A stretch of DNA of 64,000 nt from Bacteroidota bacterium (lineage in GTDB: Bacteria > Bacteroidota > Bacteroidia > AKYH767-A > OLB10): contig JAGVTU010000005.1 in NCBI GenBank assembly GCA_019136655.1, positions 124,001 through 188,000 on the forward strand, written 5' to 3'. Shown here one piece after another: positions 36,282 through 46,178 of this stretch. The notes beneath the pieces are model-generated. The model saw only the letters and a program-made list of their open reading frames with translations, was not told the DNA's origin and ran no database searches. A program made the translations under genes and the position numbers. Numbering within the stretch: the first letter of the stretch is position 1; every line of letters starts with the position of its first letter.

Positions 36282-37274
36282 GTGATTATCCGACTTTTTA
36301 AATCCATACAAACGCCACCATTGTTTTTAATTCCGTTATTGTCGTTGTTGGCGGTTTATATGGCATTCAGAACAAACACATTGCACCTGCTTTCTGACAC
36401 TAACCATGGTCCATTATACTCTTTGCTTGTGAGTATTCCGGTATGGCAGTCCAAGTGGGCTGTCTTCTCTCTTGTTTATGTCGTGTTTACCTCACAGATT
36501 TATTTTTTTAACTATATCATCAACAGGTATGAGGTACTTTATAAGAGAAGCAATATACCTGCCATATTGTTTCTGTTGCTTTATGCATGTATTCCTGAAT
36601 TTCTGATGCTTAGTCCTTTTCTTATTTTAAACAGTCTTATTCCTGTTCTTTTATATAGTTTATTTGGAATATATAAATCTGAACGCCCTTTGGCTTTTGC
36701 ATTTGATGCGGGGTTTATATTGTCGTTGATGATATTATTTTATATTCCCTCTGTACTCTTAATACCATTTCTTTTTATAGGTATAGCTATATTAAGGCCA
36801 TTTAGCACTCGTGAGTGGCTGGCCACTTTGGCAGGGATAGTGGTTCCAATCATATTGATGATAACAATTTTAATCCTAATAGATAATCTCAAGTTGTTAT
36901 ATCAGGGTTATGGAAAGGAAAACTGGTTGCCAGTTCTAAAATTCAATACTATCAATTTCAAATACTTAATTACAGGTGCAGTCATTGCATTTATACTCGG
37001 ATTATCTGCTCTGAAATTAAGTGGGAATTATTATAAAAATATTATCAGAACCAGAAAGTTTCAGCTATGTTTTATTCTGCTGTTTTTGTTTTTAATTTTA
37101 ATCATTATTTTACCTGTACAACACAGTGTTTCGAGATTTAATTTGCTTATTACTCCGGTGACTTTATTATTATCTTATTATTTTCTTACAATTAAAAAGA
37201 ACTGGTGGTTTGAGTTTCTTACGTTTTTACTAATAGGCTTAATAATCTTCAATAATCTCAAAATCAATTATTAG
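36282..37274 (+). CDS. DUF6427-like polytopic membrane protein
   Basis: 330 aa with about ten membrane helices. Starts at GTG. The NRYEVLYKRSNIPAILFLLLYACIPEFLMLSPFLILN segment carries the family-like pattern (polar loop, helix, PEFLMLSP). It has no catalytic motif I recognise. Divergent from a DUF6341-like gene, and followed by T9SS cargo genes in the same orientation. Assignment rests on pattern memory only. Confidence 0.6.
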   Translation: MIIRLFKSIQTPPLFLIPLLSLLAVYMAFRTNTLHLLSDTNHGPLYSLLVSIPVWQSKWAVFSLVYVVFTSQIYFFNYIINRYEVLYKRSNIPAILFLLLYACIPEFLMLSPFLILNSLIPVLLYSLFGIYKSERPLAFAFDAGFILSLMILFYIPSVLLIPFLFIGIAILRPFSTREWLATLAGIVVPIILMITILILIDNLKLLYQGYGKENWLPVLKFNTINFKYLITGAVIAFILGLSALKLSGNYYKNIIRTRKFQLCFILLFLFLILIIILPVQHSVSRFNLLITPVTLLLSYYFLTIKKNWWFEFLTFLLIGLIIFNNLKINY

Positions 37275-37365
37275 TGTCACCAAAAATCTTCAATGATTTG
37301 CATTTATTGATTATTATCATTAATTCTGCACTCCATTATTAAATCAATTATAACCGGAAAATAAA

Positions 37366-39201
37366 ATGATCAGAAAGTTACATCTAATTCTGTTATTCGT
37401 AGCAACAGTATCAATGGTTCAGGCACAACATAATCGTGCTGTTAAGTCAACTCATAAAAATGCTTTGGCCAAAGGGTCATTGAACTATCCTGTTAAGGCT
37501 AATAATACTTTCAAGGTACAGATGGCACCCCCGTTTTTTACTGAAAATTTTGCGGGAGGTATTCCGGCAACGTGGAGCGTTACAGATAATTTAGGATTGG
37601 GAGGAGTTGTTTGGCAATTCACAACTACAGGAGCTTCTTATCCTTACCCTTTTGACTATCAATTGAGCACATTCAATACAACTGCAAGTAATGGTTATGT
37701 AAAGGTGGATAGTGACTCTGCTATTGGTGAGCAGGTAAATACTTCCTTAACTACACCTGCAATAAATTGCACCGGAAAACCTGTGGTTCATCTTTCGTTT
37801 GCAGAATATTTTGTTCAATATGATGTCAGCACCGGAACAGTTGAGGTAAGCAACAACGGCACAACCTGGACAGCAGTACATCATGCAGAAGCAGGTTTGG
37901 CACCTGATTCTGCTACAGCTAATCCAAATCTCGTTGATATAGACATCAGCAGTGTTGCAGCTAATCAGCCAACAGTTTATGTTAGGTTTACCTATGTTGC
38001 TGACTGGGAATACTGGTGGTTTGTTGATGATGTTGCTTTATATGAACCATCTGCTATTGATATGGCATCTCAGTCTGTTGAAAATTTAGGAGGTTCATAT
38101 ACGTCTGTTCCATTATCGCAGACAACACCTGTGACAATGAGGGGTAAAGTGAAAAACACCGGAATAAATGCTATTAGCGGAGCTACAGCACTGTTTGAAG
38201 TGGTTAATACAGCAACTTCAGGTGTTGTACATAATGAGGTAGTTAATATACCTACAATTGCTTCGGGAGCAACACAAAACATCGCTTCTACAACTACATT
38301 CAGCCCGTTAGCAACAGGATCTTATAAATTACGAATGACTGTAAATGCAAGTGGAGATGGTAATGCTCTGAATGATGTGTCAGAATCAATCATAAATTAT
38401 GTTTGTAATGATTCGGTTTACTCACGCGACAATGGTCAGTGGACAGGTTTTATTGGAATTGGAGCAGGCCAGGGCGAAGATGGAATCGCAGGACATAGTT
38501 TTAGAGTAAATTACAATGATGTGTTGACATCAGTGAGTATGTATCTGAGTGACACAAATGGTATTCCGGCAACAGGTATTCCTGTTTACCTTACAATTCA
38601 TCCTCAGGCCAATGATACAGTTCATCCTGATAAAAATACTGTATTGGCAACATCAGACACTATAATTTTAATGCCCGGTGCAATTCAACCCGGAGGTAAT
38701 TGGTTTACTTTTAAAATAAATGGAAATGGATTGTCAGTAGTTCCCGGATTGTATTTCATAGGTTTTCGCGAAGATTCCGCTATGCTTGCAGTAGGTTATT
38801 CCAACAGAATTTATACACCCGGTGCGGGTTGGTTTTATTTTAACAGTAACACACTGCCTCAGTCAGTAAATGGGTGGTCACATTTCGAAGACCAGGGATA
38901 TACAGTTGCATTAATGATACGTGCTAATTTTGGTTCAACAGTTGGTATAGCTTCGCTCGAGAATGATAAAGTGGAAATTTATCCAAACCCATCAGACGGA
39001 TTGTTTCTGCTAAAACTTAACGGAAACACTAACAAACGGATAGAAATATTCAATGCCCAAGGTCAATTGGTCAAGCAAATGGAAGTAAAAGGGGATAGAA
39101 CTGCTGTTGATTTACGATCAATGGCTGATGGGATATATCATACCGTAATTTATAATCAAAATACAAGACAGAGGAGAGTTTTGATAAAAAGCAGCAAATA
39201 A
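37366..39201 (+). CDS. Secreted cleaved-adhesin-domain protein, T9SS type A
   Basis: 611 aa. Signal peptide (HLILLFVATVSMVQAQ). Cleaved-adhesin/choice-of-anchor-J domain at ~55-225 (FFTENFAGGIPATWSVTDN ... WWFVDDVALYEP), then a CARDB-like segment (SVENLGGSYTSVPLSQ) and a beta domain. The final ~75 residues are a type A sorting domain (VEIYPNPSDGLFLLKL ... MADGIYHTVIYNQNTRQ). Probably an extracellular adhesin or scaffold protein; partner unknown. Tandem with another T9SS type A gene. Confidence 0.88.
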   Translation: MIRKLHLILLFVATVSMVQAQHNRAVKSTHKNALAKGSLNYPVKANNTFKVQMAPPFFTENFAGGIPATWSVTDNLGLGGVVWQFTTTGASYPYPFDYQLSTFNTTASNGYVKVDSDSAIGEQVNTSLTTPAINCTGKPVVHLSFAEYFVQYDVSTGTVEVSNNGTTWTAVHHAEAGLAPDSATANPNLVDIDISSVAANQPTVYVRFTYVADWEYWWFVDDVALYEPSAIDMASQSVENLGGSYTSVPLSQTTPVTMRGKVKNTGINAISGATALFEVVNTATSGVVHNEVVNIPTIASGATQNIASTTTFSPLATGSYKLRMTVNASGDGNALNDVSESIINYVCNDSVYSRDNGQWTGFIGIGAGQGEDGIAGHSFRVNYNDVLTSVSMYLSDTNGIPATGIPVYLTIHPQANDTVHPDKNTVLATSDTIILMPGAIQPGGNWFTFKINGNGLSVVPGLYFIGFREDSAMLAVGYSNRIYTPGAGWFYFNSNTLPQSVNGWSHFEDQGYTVALMIRANFGSTVGIASLENDKVEIYPNPSDGLFLLKLNGNTNKRIEIFNAQGQLVKQMEVKGDRTAVDLRSMADGIYHTVIYNQNTRQRRVLIKSSK

Positions 39202-39274
39202 AATTTTGTTTTATCAAATAAAATAGTATTATTGTAATCTATAATCATTTATTAATATTTAAATTCACAAAAAC

Positions 39275-40960
39275 ATGAAAAAGTTATCTTTAGTAGTAAT
39301 GATTTTGTGTTGTGCATTGATTACGAATGCGCAGTTTACAGAAAATTGGAATGTACGTTATCAGGCAACAGGGTCTCAAAACTACAGTAATGAGGGGCGT
39401 AAAGTAGTTGTTGATGGTATGGGAAACACATTCGTACTGGGCGATTTTAGCTCAGATCGTGATACTGCCGGAAATTTATTACCCGGTGGAACTACACAAT
39501 ACACCGTTAGATTGCAAAAATATAGTTACACCGGTACACTCATGTATTGGCGTAGTTATATTGTGAACGGACTGTTGGTTCAGGGTGGTGGTGAAAACAT
39601 TGCCAGTTTTGGTTTAGAGTTGGATGCATCCAATAATGTTTATATTGGATATAACATGGTTAATGCTTTAGGTAACAGAGATGTTGTGTTTAAAAAGTTC
39701 AACAATACTTTAACTTCTGAATTAATGAGCAGAACATATATGACACCAGCAAATGATTATGGTGTGGATATGAAGGTTGCGACAAATGGTCAGATTACTG
39801 CTTTGGTAAAGTCTGTTGCCGGGGCAAACACTACGTATGCTTTGGTACATGCCAATAATTTTTCAATGAATGCACTGAATTTCTACAACTTTATTGCCAA
39901 TACAGAAGTGATTAATTCAATAGCAATTACTTCAAGACAGGTTTTTGCTACAGGATATACTTTAACTGGTGGAGTAAAATCAATACTCGTTGCTGGTATA
40001 AGTTCATCGGGTACATTGCAATGGAAACAAAATTTTGACAATAATTCGCCATCAAGCGGCAATGATGTAGGAAATCATATTATGGTAGGATTAAACGGAA
40101 AGGTGTATGTTGCAGGGACAACTTATACCAATGCTGCTAACGGCACAGACGCTATTGCAATGATTTACAGAACAACAGGACAACGCGAAACTTTGCAAGT
40201 GTTTAATCATGGTACTTCAGATTTTGGTTGGCAAATAGTAAATGGTCCTGCAGCCTACGTATATTTAGTTGCTTCTGAACCAACAGACGTTACAGTTTAT
40301 AAGTTGTTAGCTTCTAATTTGTCAATGAATTCCAAAGCAATTTATTCGCCAACTCCAATAACGGATTATACAGCAGTAACCGATATTGCTATAGCAGATG
40401 TTAAAGTGTCAAGTGGTGGTAATGCTTATGTAGCAGGAACAGTTACCTGTTCATCTTTAGCAGGAACTTATGGTGCTTCGTTTTTATCTAAGTTTGGTCT
40501 TAGCGGACTTATTTTTAAGAATATTGGAAACATGAATGTAAGCGGTGCTTTTACTGATAGCTATAAGACAGCTGCCATTGCTATTAACCCATTAAGAACA
40601 GATGTGGTTCTGGTAAAAAATGCTGCTAACACTTATACCAGTCATGCAATTGAGAAAATGTGTGTAAACAGTCAGGATGTGGCTCTGCCATTTAGAATGG
40701 GAGATGGTAATCAGAATTCTGATATTTCAAATGTTTTTTTAAGTCCTAATCCTGCAATAGACCATGTAACTATTAGCTGTCAGCAGCCGGTTAGTTCAGT
40801 AACAATGTATGACTTACTTGGTAAGCAGGCAAAAGTTCAGTATGCAGGCGGTGAAAGTTCATTAAAAGTTGACTTAACTCAGTTGAATAATGGTATTTAC
40901 ATCTGCAAGATTGTTTACACTAATGGACAATCTGAAAGCAGGAGATTAGTTGTGCAATAG
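39275..40960 (+). CDS. Secreted beta-propeller-like protein, T9SS type A
   Basis: 561 aa. Signal peptide (LSLVVMILCCALITNAQ). Repeated blade-like units follow (VVVDGMGNTFVLGDFSSDRD, LELDASNNVYIGYNMVNALGN, HIMVGLNGKVYVAGTTYTN, VKVSSGGNAYVAGTVTC), like SBBP-type propellers. It ends in a type A sorting domain (VFLSPNPAIDHVTISC ... LNNGIYICKIVYTNGQSESRRLVVQ). Extracellular; ligand unknown. A strong terminator follows. Confidence 0.85.
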   Translation: MKKLSLVVMILCCALITNAQFTENWNVRYQATGSQNYSNEGRKVVVDGMGNTFVLGDFSSDRDTAGNLLPGGTTQYTVRLQKYSYTGTLMYWRSYIVNGLLVQGGGENIASFGLELDASNNVYIGYNMVNALGNRDVVFKKFNNTLTSELMSRTYMTPANDYGVDMKVATNGQITALVKSVAGANTTYALVHANNFSMNALNFYNFIANTEVINSIAITSRQVFATGYTLTGGVKSILVAGISSSGTLQWKQNFDNNSPSSGNDVGNHIMVGLNGKVYVAGTTYTNAANGTDAIAMIYRTTGQRETLQVFNHGTSDFGWQIVNGPAAYVYLVASEPTDVTVYKLLASNLSMNSKAIYSPTPITDYTAVTDIAIADVKVSSGGNAYVAGTVTCSSLAGTYGASFLSKFGLSGLIFKNIGNMNVSGAFTDSYKTAAIAINPLRTDVVLVKNAANTYTSHAIEKMCVNSQDVALPFRMGDGNQNSDISNVFLSPNPAIDHVTISCQQPVSSVTMYDLLGKQAKVQYAGGESSLKVDLTQLNNGIYICKIVYTNGQSESRRLVVQ

Positions 40961-40976
40961 TTAACTGTTAAGAGAT

Positions 40977-41010
40977 AAAAAAACGGGGTTGAATTTTCAA
41001 CCCCGTTTTT
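40977..41010. terminator. Strong bidirectional intrinsic terminator
   Basis: A-tract, 10-bp stem ACGGGGTTGA/TCAACCCCGT with a 4-nt loop, then a T-tract. It is symmetric, so it ends both the plus-strand T9SS gene and minus-strand ispH. Confidence 0.92.
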
Positions 41011-41040
41011 GTATGAAATATGTTAATTGACTTTTAATTG

Positions 41041-41931
41041 TCAGGCCACTTCAAATTTTTCTTCGATGGCCTTCTTTACATCTTTCATCAGCCAGAATGG
41101 AGTTGAAGTAGCACCACAAATACCTACTGTATTCACCTGATTAAACCATGTAGGGTCAAGTTCTTCAACGGATGAGATGAAGTAACTTTTGTCATTGGCT
41201 TCTTTGCAGGCAGCATACAAAGCTTTGCCGTTTGATGATTTTTTTCCTCCGACAAAAACAATCACTTCATGCTGTGAAGCAAACTCACGCATTTGCGGTT
41301 CGCGGTTGCTAACCTGCCTGCATAATGTATCATTGGTCACAAAATCATTTTCTTCGAGTGAGCCTTTGGCTTTGATTATTCGCTCCTGAATCATCTGCTC
41401 CATTTTCTGAAATCCCAGTGTGCTCTTTGTAGTCTGTGAAAAAAAATGCACAGGCTTTGTAAAGTCAATTTGATCCAGATCTTCTTCTGTTTTAACAACA
41501 ATTGCCTTTCCTCCTGTTTGTCCTACCAAACCATTTACTTCGGCATGGCCTTTTTCACCATAAATTACAATCTGACCTTTTCCATCTTCTAAAATCTCAT
41601 CAAAACTGTCATGCACACGATGTTGCAACTTCAGCACTACCGGACATGAAGCATCTATCAGTTCAATATTATTTTTTATGGCTAATTCATAGGTAGAGGG
41701 AGGTTCGCCATGCGCTCTGATTAACACCTTACAGTCTTTAAGTTTGCTCAAATCCTCGTGATTGATAATCTTAAGACCCTTTGCTTTCAGTCTGTCCACT
41801 TCCATGTTGTTGTGAACGATGTCGCCAAGACAATACAACTCACCGCTTCGCTCTAACTCCTCTTCGGCATGCTGAATGGCATATGTCACCCCAAAACAAA
41901 AACCTGAACGGGCGTGAATAGTTACTTGCAT
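41041..41931 (-). CDS. ispH: 4-hydroxy-3-methylbut-2-enyl diphosphate reductase
   Basis: Final step of the MEP isoprenoid pathway, making IPP and DMAPP with a 4Fe-4S enzyme. 296 aa with the three cluster cysteines: Cys12 in SGFCFGV, the one in DASCPVV and the one in GICGATSTP. RAHGEPPS and NDTLCRQVSNRE motifs are also present. Cytoplasmic. Monocistronic, with a -7 box TAATTTTG at 41952-41959. Confidence 0.97.
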   Translation of the reverse strand: MQVTIHARSGFCFGVTYAIQHAEEELERSGELYCLGDIVHNNMEVDRLKAKGLKIINHEDLSKLKDCKVLIRAHGEPPSTYELAIKNNIELIDASCPVVLKLQHRVHDSFDEILEDGKGQIVIYGEKGHAEVNGLVGQTGGKAIVVKTEEDLDQIDFTKPVHFFSQTTKSTLGFQKMEQMIQERIIKAKGSLEENDFVTNDTLCRQVSNREPQMREFASQHEVIVFVGGKKSSNGKALYAACKEANDKSYFISSVEELDPTWFNQVNTVGICGATSTPFWLMKDVKKAIEEKFEVA

Positions 41932-41951
41932 GTGAATGATTTAAATTTCGA

Positions 41952-41959
41952 CAAAATTA
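41952..41959 (-). promoter_or_regulatory. Promoter -7 element (TAATTTTG) of ispH
   Basis: Exact TAnnTTTG match on the minus strand, 20 nt upstream of the ispH ATG. Confidence 0.5.
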
Positions 41960-41992
41960 CAGAGAAAAACAGTTGAACCGACAATTAGTTTG

Positions 41993-42757
41993 TCAGGCCA
42001 CTTCAATCTCTAAGCCATCATACGCTAAAAAAACGTTTTTAGGCAATTCTTTCTGCACATCACTATGTTTGCCAAGTTGGTGGCTAATGTGTGTCAGATA
42101 AGCCTTAGCAGGCTTTAATTCATCAATCAGCAACAGAGCTTCCTCCAAATTAAAATGCGACACGTGTTTCTCTCTCCTCAGTGCGTTTATGACCAATACT
42201 TCACTTCCCCTGATTTTTTCCTTTTCTTTTTCTGAGATGAAATTAGCATCAGTTATATAGGTGAAATCGTGAAGGCGATAAGCCATCACAGGCAATTTGT
42301 AATGCATTACTTCTATAGGTATGAATTGCAGTCCTTCAATGATAAAAGGATCTTCCTCAATGGTATGCAGGTTAATTTCAGGAACCCCCGGATATTTAAA
42401 ATCGTGAAAAACATAAGGAAATTCCCTCACCAGTGCTTCCTGCACTCTCAGTGTGCAATAAATATCAATCTTTTTTTGCAATACATAGTTAAATGCACGA
42501 ATGTCATCCATACCGGCAACATGATCTTTGTGTTCATGTGTAAAAATCAGCGCAGTCAGGTCTTTGATCTTTGCCCTGAGCATCTGTTGCCTGAAATCTG
42601 GGCCTGAGTCAATGACAAAACTGCTTCTGTTGTGTTCAATATGAATAGATGTTCTAAGCCGTTTATCTCTTTCATCGTTGCTCAGGCATACGTCACATGT
42701 GCAGGCTATTACCGGAACGCCTTGTGATGTGCCCGTACCTAAGAAAGTTATTTTCAA
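41993..42757 (-). CDS. MBL-fold metal-dependent hydrolase, PhnP-like
   Basis: 254 aa cytoplasmic beta-lactamase-fold hydrolase. N-terminal LGTGTSQGVPVIACTCDVCLS carries the extra Cys pair of PhnP-type enzymes. Zinc motif THEHKDHVAGMDD (HxHxDH), then YITDAN (bridging Asp) and a C-terminal LTHISHQLG. Relatives are cyclic phosphodiesterases. The start overlaps the stop of the upstream hypothetical gene by 4 nt (ATGA), suggesting linked function. Confidence 0.88.
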   Translation of the reverse strand: MKITFLGTGTSQGVPVIACTCDVCLSNDERDKRLRTSIHIEHNRSSFVIDSGPDFRQQMLRAKIKDLTALIFTHEHKDHVAGMDDIRAFNYVLQKKIDIYCTLRVQEALVREFPYVFHDFKYPGVPEINLHTIEEDPFIIEGLQFIPIEVMHYKLPVMAYRLHDFTYITDANFISEKEKEKIRGSEVLVINALRREKHVSHFNLEEALLLIDELKPAKAYLTHISHQLGKHSDVQKELPKNVFLAYDGLEIEVA

Positions 42758-43059
42758 GATAATTTGTTAATCTTTTCGTTAAGAACAGATTCTTTTTCCT
42801 GCTCGGGAGATTGCATGGCAGCAAATAATTCCTGCCTTTGCATACTTATTTTTTGTTGTGACTCCAGAATGTTAATGATTTCAAGCAAAGCACTGCAACG
42901 CGTTTCCATTGCTGAAAACTTGTTTACCATTACCAGTTTTTTTGACTCCAGCAGGCAATATCCGTTTTTAAAATTGCCTTTTTCATAGCGTACTTCAAAC
43001 CCGTTTTCTTCAAGGTATTCTTCTAACTTTTTGAGGTACTGTGTTGTAAATTTAGCCAT
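42754..43059 (-). CDS. Conserved-looking hypothetical protein, 101 aa
   Basis: No signal or membrane segment. N-terminal FTTQYLKKLEEYLEENGFEVRYEKGNFKNGYCLLESKKLVMVNKFSAMETR looks like a small alpha/beta domain, followed by a coiled-coil tail (LLEIINILESQQKISMQRQELF). Resembles unnamed Bacteroidota proteins; function unknown. First gene of a two-gene unit with the MBL hydrolase, with a -7 box TACTTTTG at 43085-43092. Confidence 0.75.
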   Translation of the reverse strand: MAKFTTQYLKKLEEYLEENGFEVRYEKGNFKNGYCLLESKKLVMVNKFSAMETRCSALLEIINILESQQKISMQRQELFAAMQSPEQEKESVLNEKINKLS

Positions 43060-43084
43060 ATCGTTTTTAGAGGTTCTATAATGT

Positions 43085-43092
43085 CAAAAGTA
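43085..43092 (-). promoter_or_regulatory. Promoter -7 element (TACTTTTG)
   Basis: Exact TAnnTTTG match on the minus strand, 25 nt upstream of the 101-aa hypothetical gene. Confidence 0.5.
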
Positions 43093-43230
43093 TCAACATG
43101 AAATATGTGTTTTTGTTCAAACTAAAATAATTTTCAACAAATAAGGTGGCACGTTTTACCTTGCATTTACGGCTAAAATCATTTTCTTTGCACCGCTTTT
43201 GTAAAAATTGTTAATCAAAAATTTAGCTGT

Positions 43231-44316
43231 ATGATATTAGGCGTACCAAAGGAGTTGAAAGAACGTGAAAGACGAGTAGCTCTGACTCCTGACGTTGTTA
43301 AAAGTCTGATAGCTTCAGGCTATCAGGTAATGGTAGAGGCTGAAGCCGGTGAGAAGTCTTTTTATACCAATGAACAGTATAAAACAGCAGGTGCTGAAAT
43401 TGTTGATAAAACAAAGGTTTACAGCAGTGATGTGGTATTGAAGGTCAATGCTCCTCAGCCTGCAGAAGTGAGTATGATGAAAAAAGGAGCCACACTTATT
43501 TCGTTTATGTGGGCAGCAACCAATCCTGAACTTGTTGAAGCATGTAAGCAGGCAGGAATCAATGCATTTTCAATGGATGCTATACCTCGTATTTCACGTG
43601 CACAGAAAATGGATGCATTGAGTTCGCAAGCCAATCTTGCCGGATATAAAGCAGTGTTGTTGTGTGCAGATACCATTGGAAAAATTCTACCCATGATGAC
43701 TACTGCAGCAGGAACCATTCGTCCTTCTAAAGTTGTAATTTTCGGAGCCGGTGTAGCCGGTTTGCAGGCTATAGCTACGGCCAAACGTCTTGGAGCAGTA
43801 GTAGAAGTAAGTGATATCCGTCCTGAAACGAAAGAGCAGGTTCAGTCACTGGGTGGTAAGTTTATTGAATTAAAAGGTGACGACAGTATAAAAATTGAAG
43901 GAGGATATGTGAAAGGTGTTTCAGAAGAATTTCTGAAAAAACAACAGGAACTTGTAGCCAAGCATATTCGCGAGGCAGATATTGTAATCACTACAGCATT
44001 AATTCCAGGTAAAAAGGCACCGTTGTTGGTGACAGAGGAGATGGTGAAGAGTATGAAAAATGGCTCTGTTATTCTTGATATGGCAGTGGAGCAGGGAGGT
44101 AATGTGGCAGGAAGTGAACTGAACAAAACCATACTGAAAAATGGAGTAACTATCATTGGTGAAAGTAATATTCCAAGTATGCTGCCGATGAATGCAAGTG
44201 ATTTGTATGCTAAAAATATTCAAACATTGCTGTTGCATCTTACCACCAAAGATGGTTTTAAATGGGAGATGGAAGAAGAAATTACCAAAGGAAGTTTGAT
44301 TGTAAAAAGTGCATAA
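43231..44316 (+). CDS. pntAA: NAD(P) transhydrogenase subunit alpha, part 1
   Basis: Soluble NAD(H)-binding domain (dI) of proton-translocating transhydrogenase, which makes NADPH from NADH using the proton gradient. 361 aa: VPKELKERERRVALTPDVVKSL at the N terminus, the RISRAQKMDALSSQANLAGY loop, and a Rossmann motif VVIFGAGVAGLQAIATAKRLGAVVEVSDIR. Split alpha subunit (part 1 separate from the membrane part), as in Bacteroidota and Rhodospirillum. Next gene 45 nt downstream. Confidence 0.96.
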   Translation: MILGVPKELKERERRVALTPDVVKSLIASGYQVMVEAEAGEKSFYTNEQYKTAGAEIVDKTKVYSSDVVLKVNAPQPAEVSMMKKGATLISFMWAATNPELVEACKQAGINAFSMDAIPRISRAQKMDALSSQANLAGYKAVLLCADTIGKILPMMTTAAGTIRPSKVVIFGAGVAGLQAIATAKRLGAVVEVSDIRPETKEQVQSLGGKFIELKGDDSIKIEGGYVKGVSEEFLKKQQELVAKHIREADIVITTALIPGKKAPLLVTEEMVKSMKNGSVILDMAVEQGGNVAGSELNKTILKNGVTIIGESNIPSMLPMNASDLYAKNIQTLLLHLTTKDGFKWEMEEEITKGSLIVKSA

Positions 44317-44361
44317 ACTTTCTTTCAATAATATCGAAACAAAAATTCAACAATAAAAAAT

Positions 44362-44667
44362 ATGACTGAAATAATCAATTTTATTGGAAATCATCAGGAG
44401 ATTATTTTCTTTATCATCCTCTCTGTATTTGTAGGAGTTGAAGTTATTGGCGGAGTGCCTACCGTATTACACACTCCACTCATGTCAGGAGCCAATGCAA
44501 TTCACGGAGTAGTGATAGTAGGTGCAATCATTGTAATGCTGAATGCTGACCCCGGAGATTATCTGGCTCTCACTCTTGGATTTCTGGCAGTAGTGCTGGG
44601 AACACTAAATGTAGTAGGTGGTTTTGTAGTCACCGATCGTATGTTGGAGATGTTCAAGAAAAAATAA
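44362..44667 (+). CDS. pntAB: NAD(P) transhydrogenase subunit alpha, part 2 (membrane)
   Basis: 101 aa with three membrane helices (IIFFIILSVFVGVEVIG, IHGVVIVGAIIVML, YLALTLGFLAVVLGTLNVVGGFVVTDRML). The VPTVLHTPLMSGANAIHG segment is the family signature. Forms part of the proton channel (dII) with PntB. Middle gene of the operon. Confidence 0.96.
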   Translation: MTEIINFIGNHQEIIFFIILSVFVGVEVIGGVPTVLHTPLMSGANAIHGVVIVGAIIVMLNADPGDYLALTLGFLAVVLGTLNVVGGFVVTDRMLEMFKKK

Positions 44668-44707
44668 TTACTCTCTGTTTTTTATAAAGAACTCAATAAA
44701 GAAATAA

Positions 44708-46129
44708 ATGCAACCTGAATTTTTATACAGTCTTAAAACAATAGCGTATATCATAGCATCGGCAACGTTTATCATTGGCCTGAAGCGTATGGGTAATGCA
44801 AAAACAGCACGAAGTGGTAATCTTTTAGCAGCAGCAGGGATGACGCTGGCTATTATTGCTTCCATTTTTATACATGTCAACAAAACAGCTGATGGGTATG
44901 AAACAGTTGAAACTTCCGGATTTATTTACACATTAATATTTGCAGCGATTGCTATCGGAACAATCATCGGATGGGTAACTGCAAAAAAAGTGCAAATGAC
45001 TAAGATGCCTGAGTTGGTATCTATGTTCAACGGTATGGGTGGTGCCTGCGCTGCTCTCATTGGTTTGATGGAGTTTCATCACAATCTGGATAATACCGGT
45101 GCTCTGCTTGCAATTATATTAGGATTGATAATAGGCAGTGTTTCATTTTCAGGAAGTGTTATTGCCTTTTTGAAACTGAACGGAACCATGAATCAACCGA
45201 TTCGTTTACCTTCATACAACATCATCAACACACTGGTGATGATTGGAGTATTGGCATTTGGAGCTCACATGGTGTTTAGTGGAACACATAGCACTACATT
45301 GTTGTATTTGCTTTTTGCATCGGCATTGGTGTACGGTATTTTATTCACCATACCAATTGGTGGTGCCGATATGCCTGTTGTTATTTCATTGCTTAATTCG
45401 TTTACAGGTTTGGCAGCAGCATTCGGAGGATTTTTGTACGACAACAAGGTGATGCTTACAGGAGGTATTCTTGTAGGCTCTGCCGGTACCTTACTTACAC
45501 TGGTGATGTGTAAAGCAATGAATCGCCCGCTGAGCAATGTAATTTTCGGTGCGTTTGGTGGTAATGCAGCATCTGGTTCAGGTCCTGATGTAAAAGGCAG
45601 TATCAAAGATTTATCTGTTGCAGATTCAGCAGTATTACTTAACTATTCAAAGAAAGTTGTTATTGTGCCGGGTTATGGACTTGCAGTAGCACAGGCGCAA
45701 CATATTATTCATGAACTGGAAGAATTACTGGAAGAACGCGGTGTGGAAGTAAAATATGCCATTCATCCGGTTGCAGGTCGTATGCCGGGGCACATGAACG
45801 TACTCCTTGCCGAAAGCAATGTGGATTATGGCAAACTGGTGGAAATGGAAGACATCAATCCTGAATTTGACCAAACAGATGTAGTGTTGGTAGTAGGTGC
45901 GAATGATGTGGTTAACCCGGCTGCAAAAACAGATCCGTCATCGCCTATTTATGGAATGCCAATTCTGGAAGTTGAAAACGCTAAACATATTATTGTAAAC
46001 AAACGTTCGATGAATGCAGGTTATGCAGGAATTGATAACCTGTTGTTTTATGATCCAAAAACAAGTATGCTATTTGGTGATGCCAAGAAAGTATTAACTG
46101 AACTTGTAGCTGAATTAAAAACGATGTAA
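44708..46129 (+). CDS. pntB: NAD(P) transhydrogenase subunit beta
   Basis: 473 aa. About nine membrane helices (residues ~1-265) contribute the rest of the proton channel (MVFSGTHSTTLLYL, IPIGGADMPVVISLLNSFTG). The soluble NADP(H)-binding dIII domain follows, with VVIVPGYGLAVAQAQH, HPVAGRMPGHMNVLLAE, DVVLVVGANDVVNPAA and VNKRSMNAGYAGIDN. Complete. Followed by a strong terminator. Confidence 0.97.
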   Translation: MQPEFLYSLKTIAYIIASATFIIGLKRMGNAKTARSGNLLAAAGMTLAIIASIFIHVNKTADGYETVETSGFIYTLIFAAIAIGTIIGWVTAKKVQMTKMPELVSMFNGMGGACAALIGLMEFHHNLDNTGALLAIILGLIIGSVSFSGSVIAFLKLNGTMNQPIRLPSYNIINTLVMIGVLAFGAHMVFSGTHSTTLLYLLFASALVYGILFTIPIGGADMPVVISLLNSFTGLAAAFGGFLYDNKVMLTGGILVGSAGTLLTLVMCKAMNRPLSNVIFGAFGGNAASGSGPDVKGSIKDLSVADSAVLLNYSKKVVIVPGYGLAVAQAQHIIHELEELLEERGVEVKYAIHPVAGRMPGHMNVLLAESNVDYGKLVEMEDINPEFDQTDVVLVVGANDVVNPAAKTDPSSPIYGMPILEVENAKHIIVNKRSMNAGYAGIDNLLFYDPKTSMLFGDAKKVLTELVAELKTM

Positions 46130-46150
46130 AATAATTTAAGTTGTTTTTAT

Positions 46151-46178
46151 AAAAGGCTGTCAAAAAAGACAGCCTTTT
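46151..46178 (+). terminator. Intrinsic terminator of the pnt operon
   Basis: 11-bp stem AAAAGGCTGTC/GACAGCCTTTT with an A6 loop, 22 nt after pntB. The T tract is built into the stem end. Confidence 0.88.
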
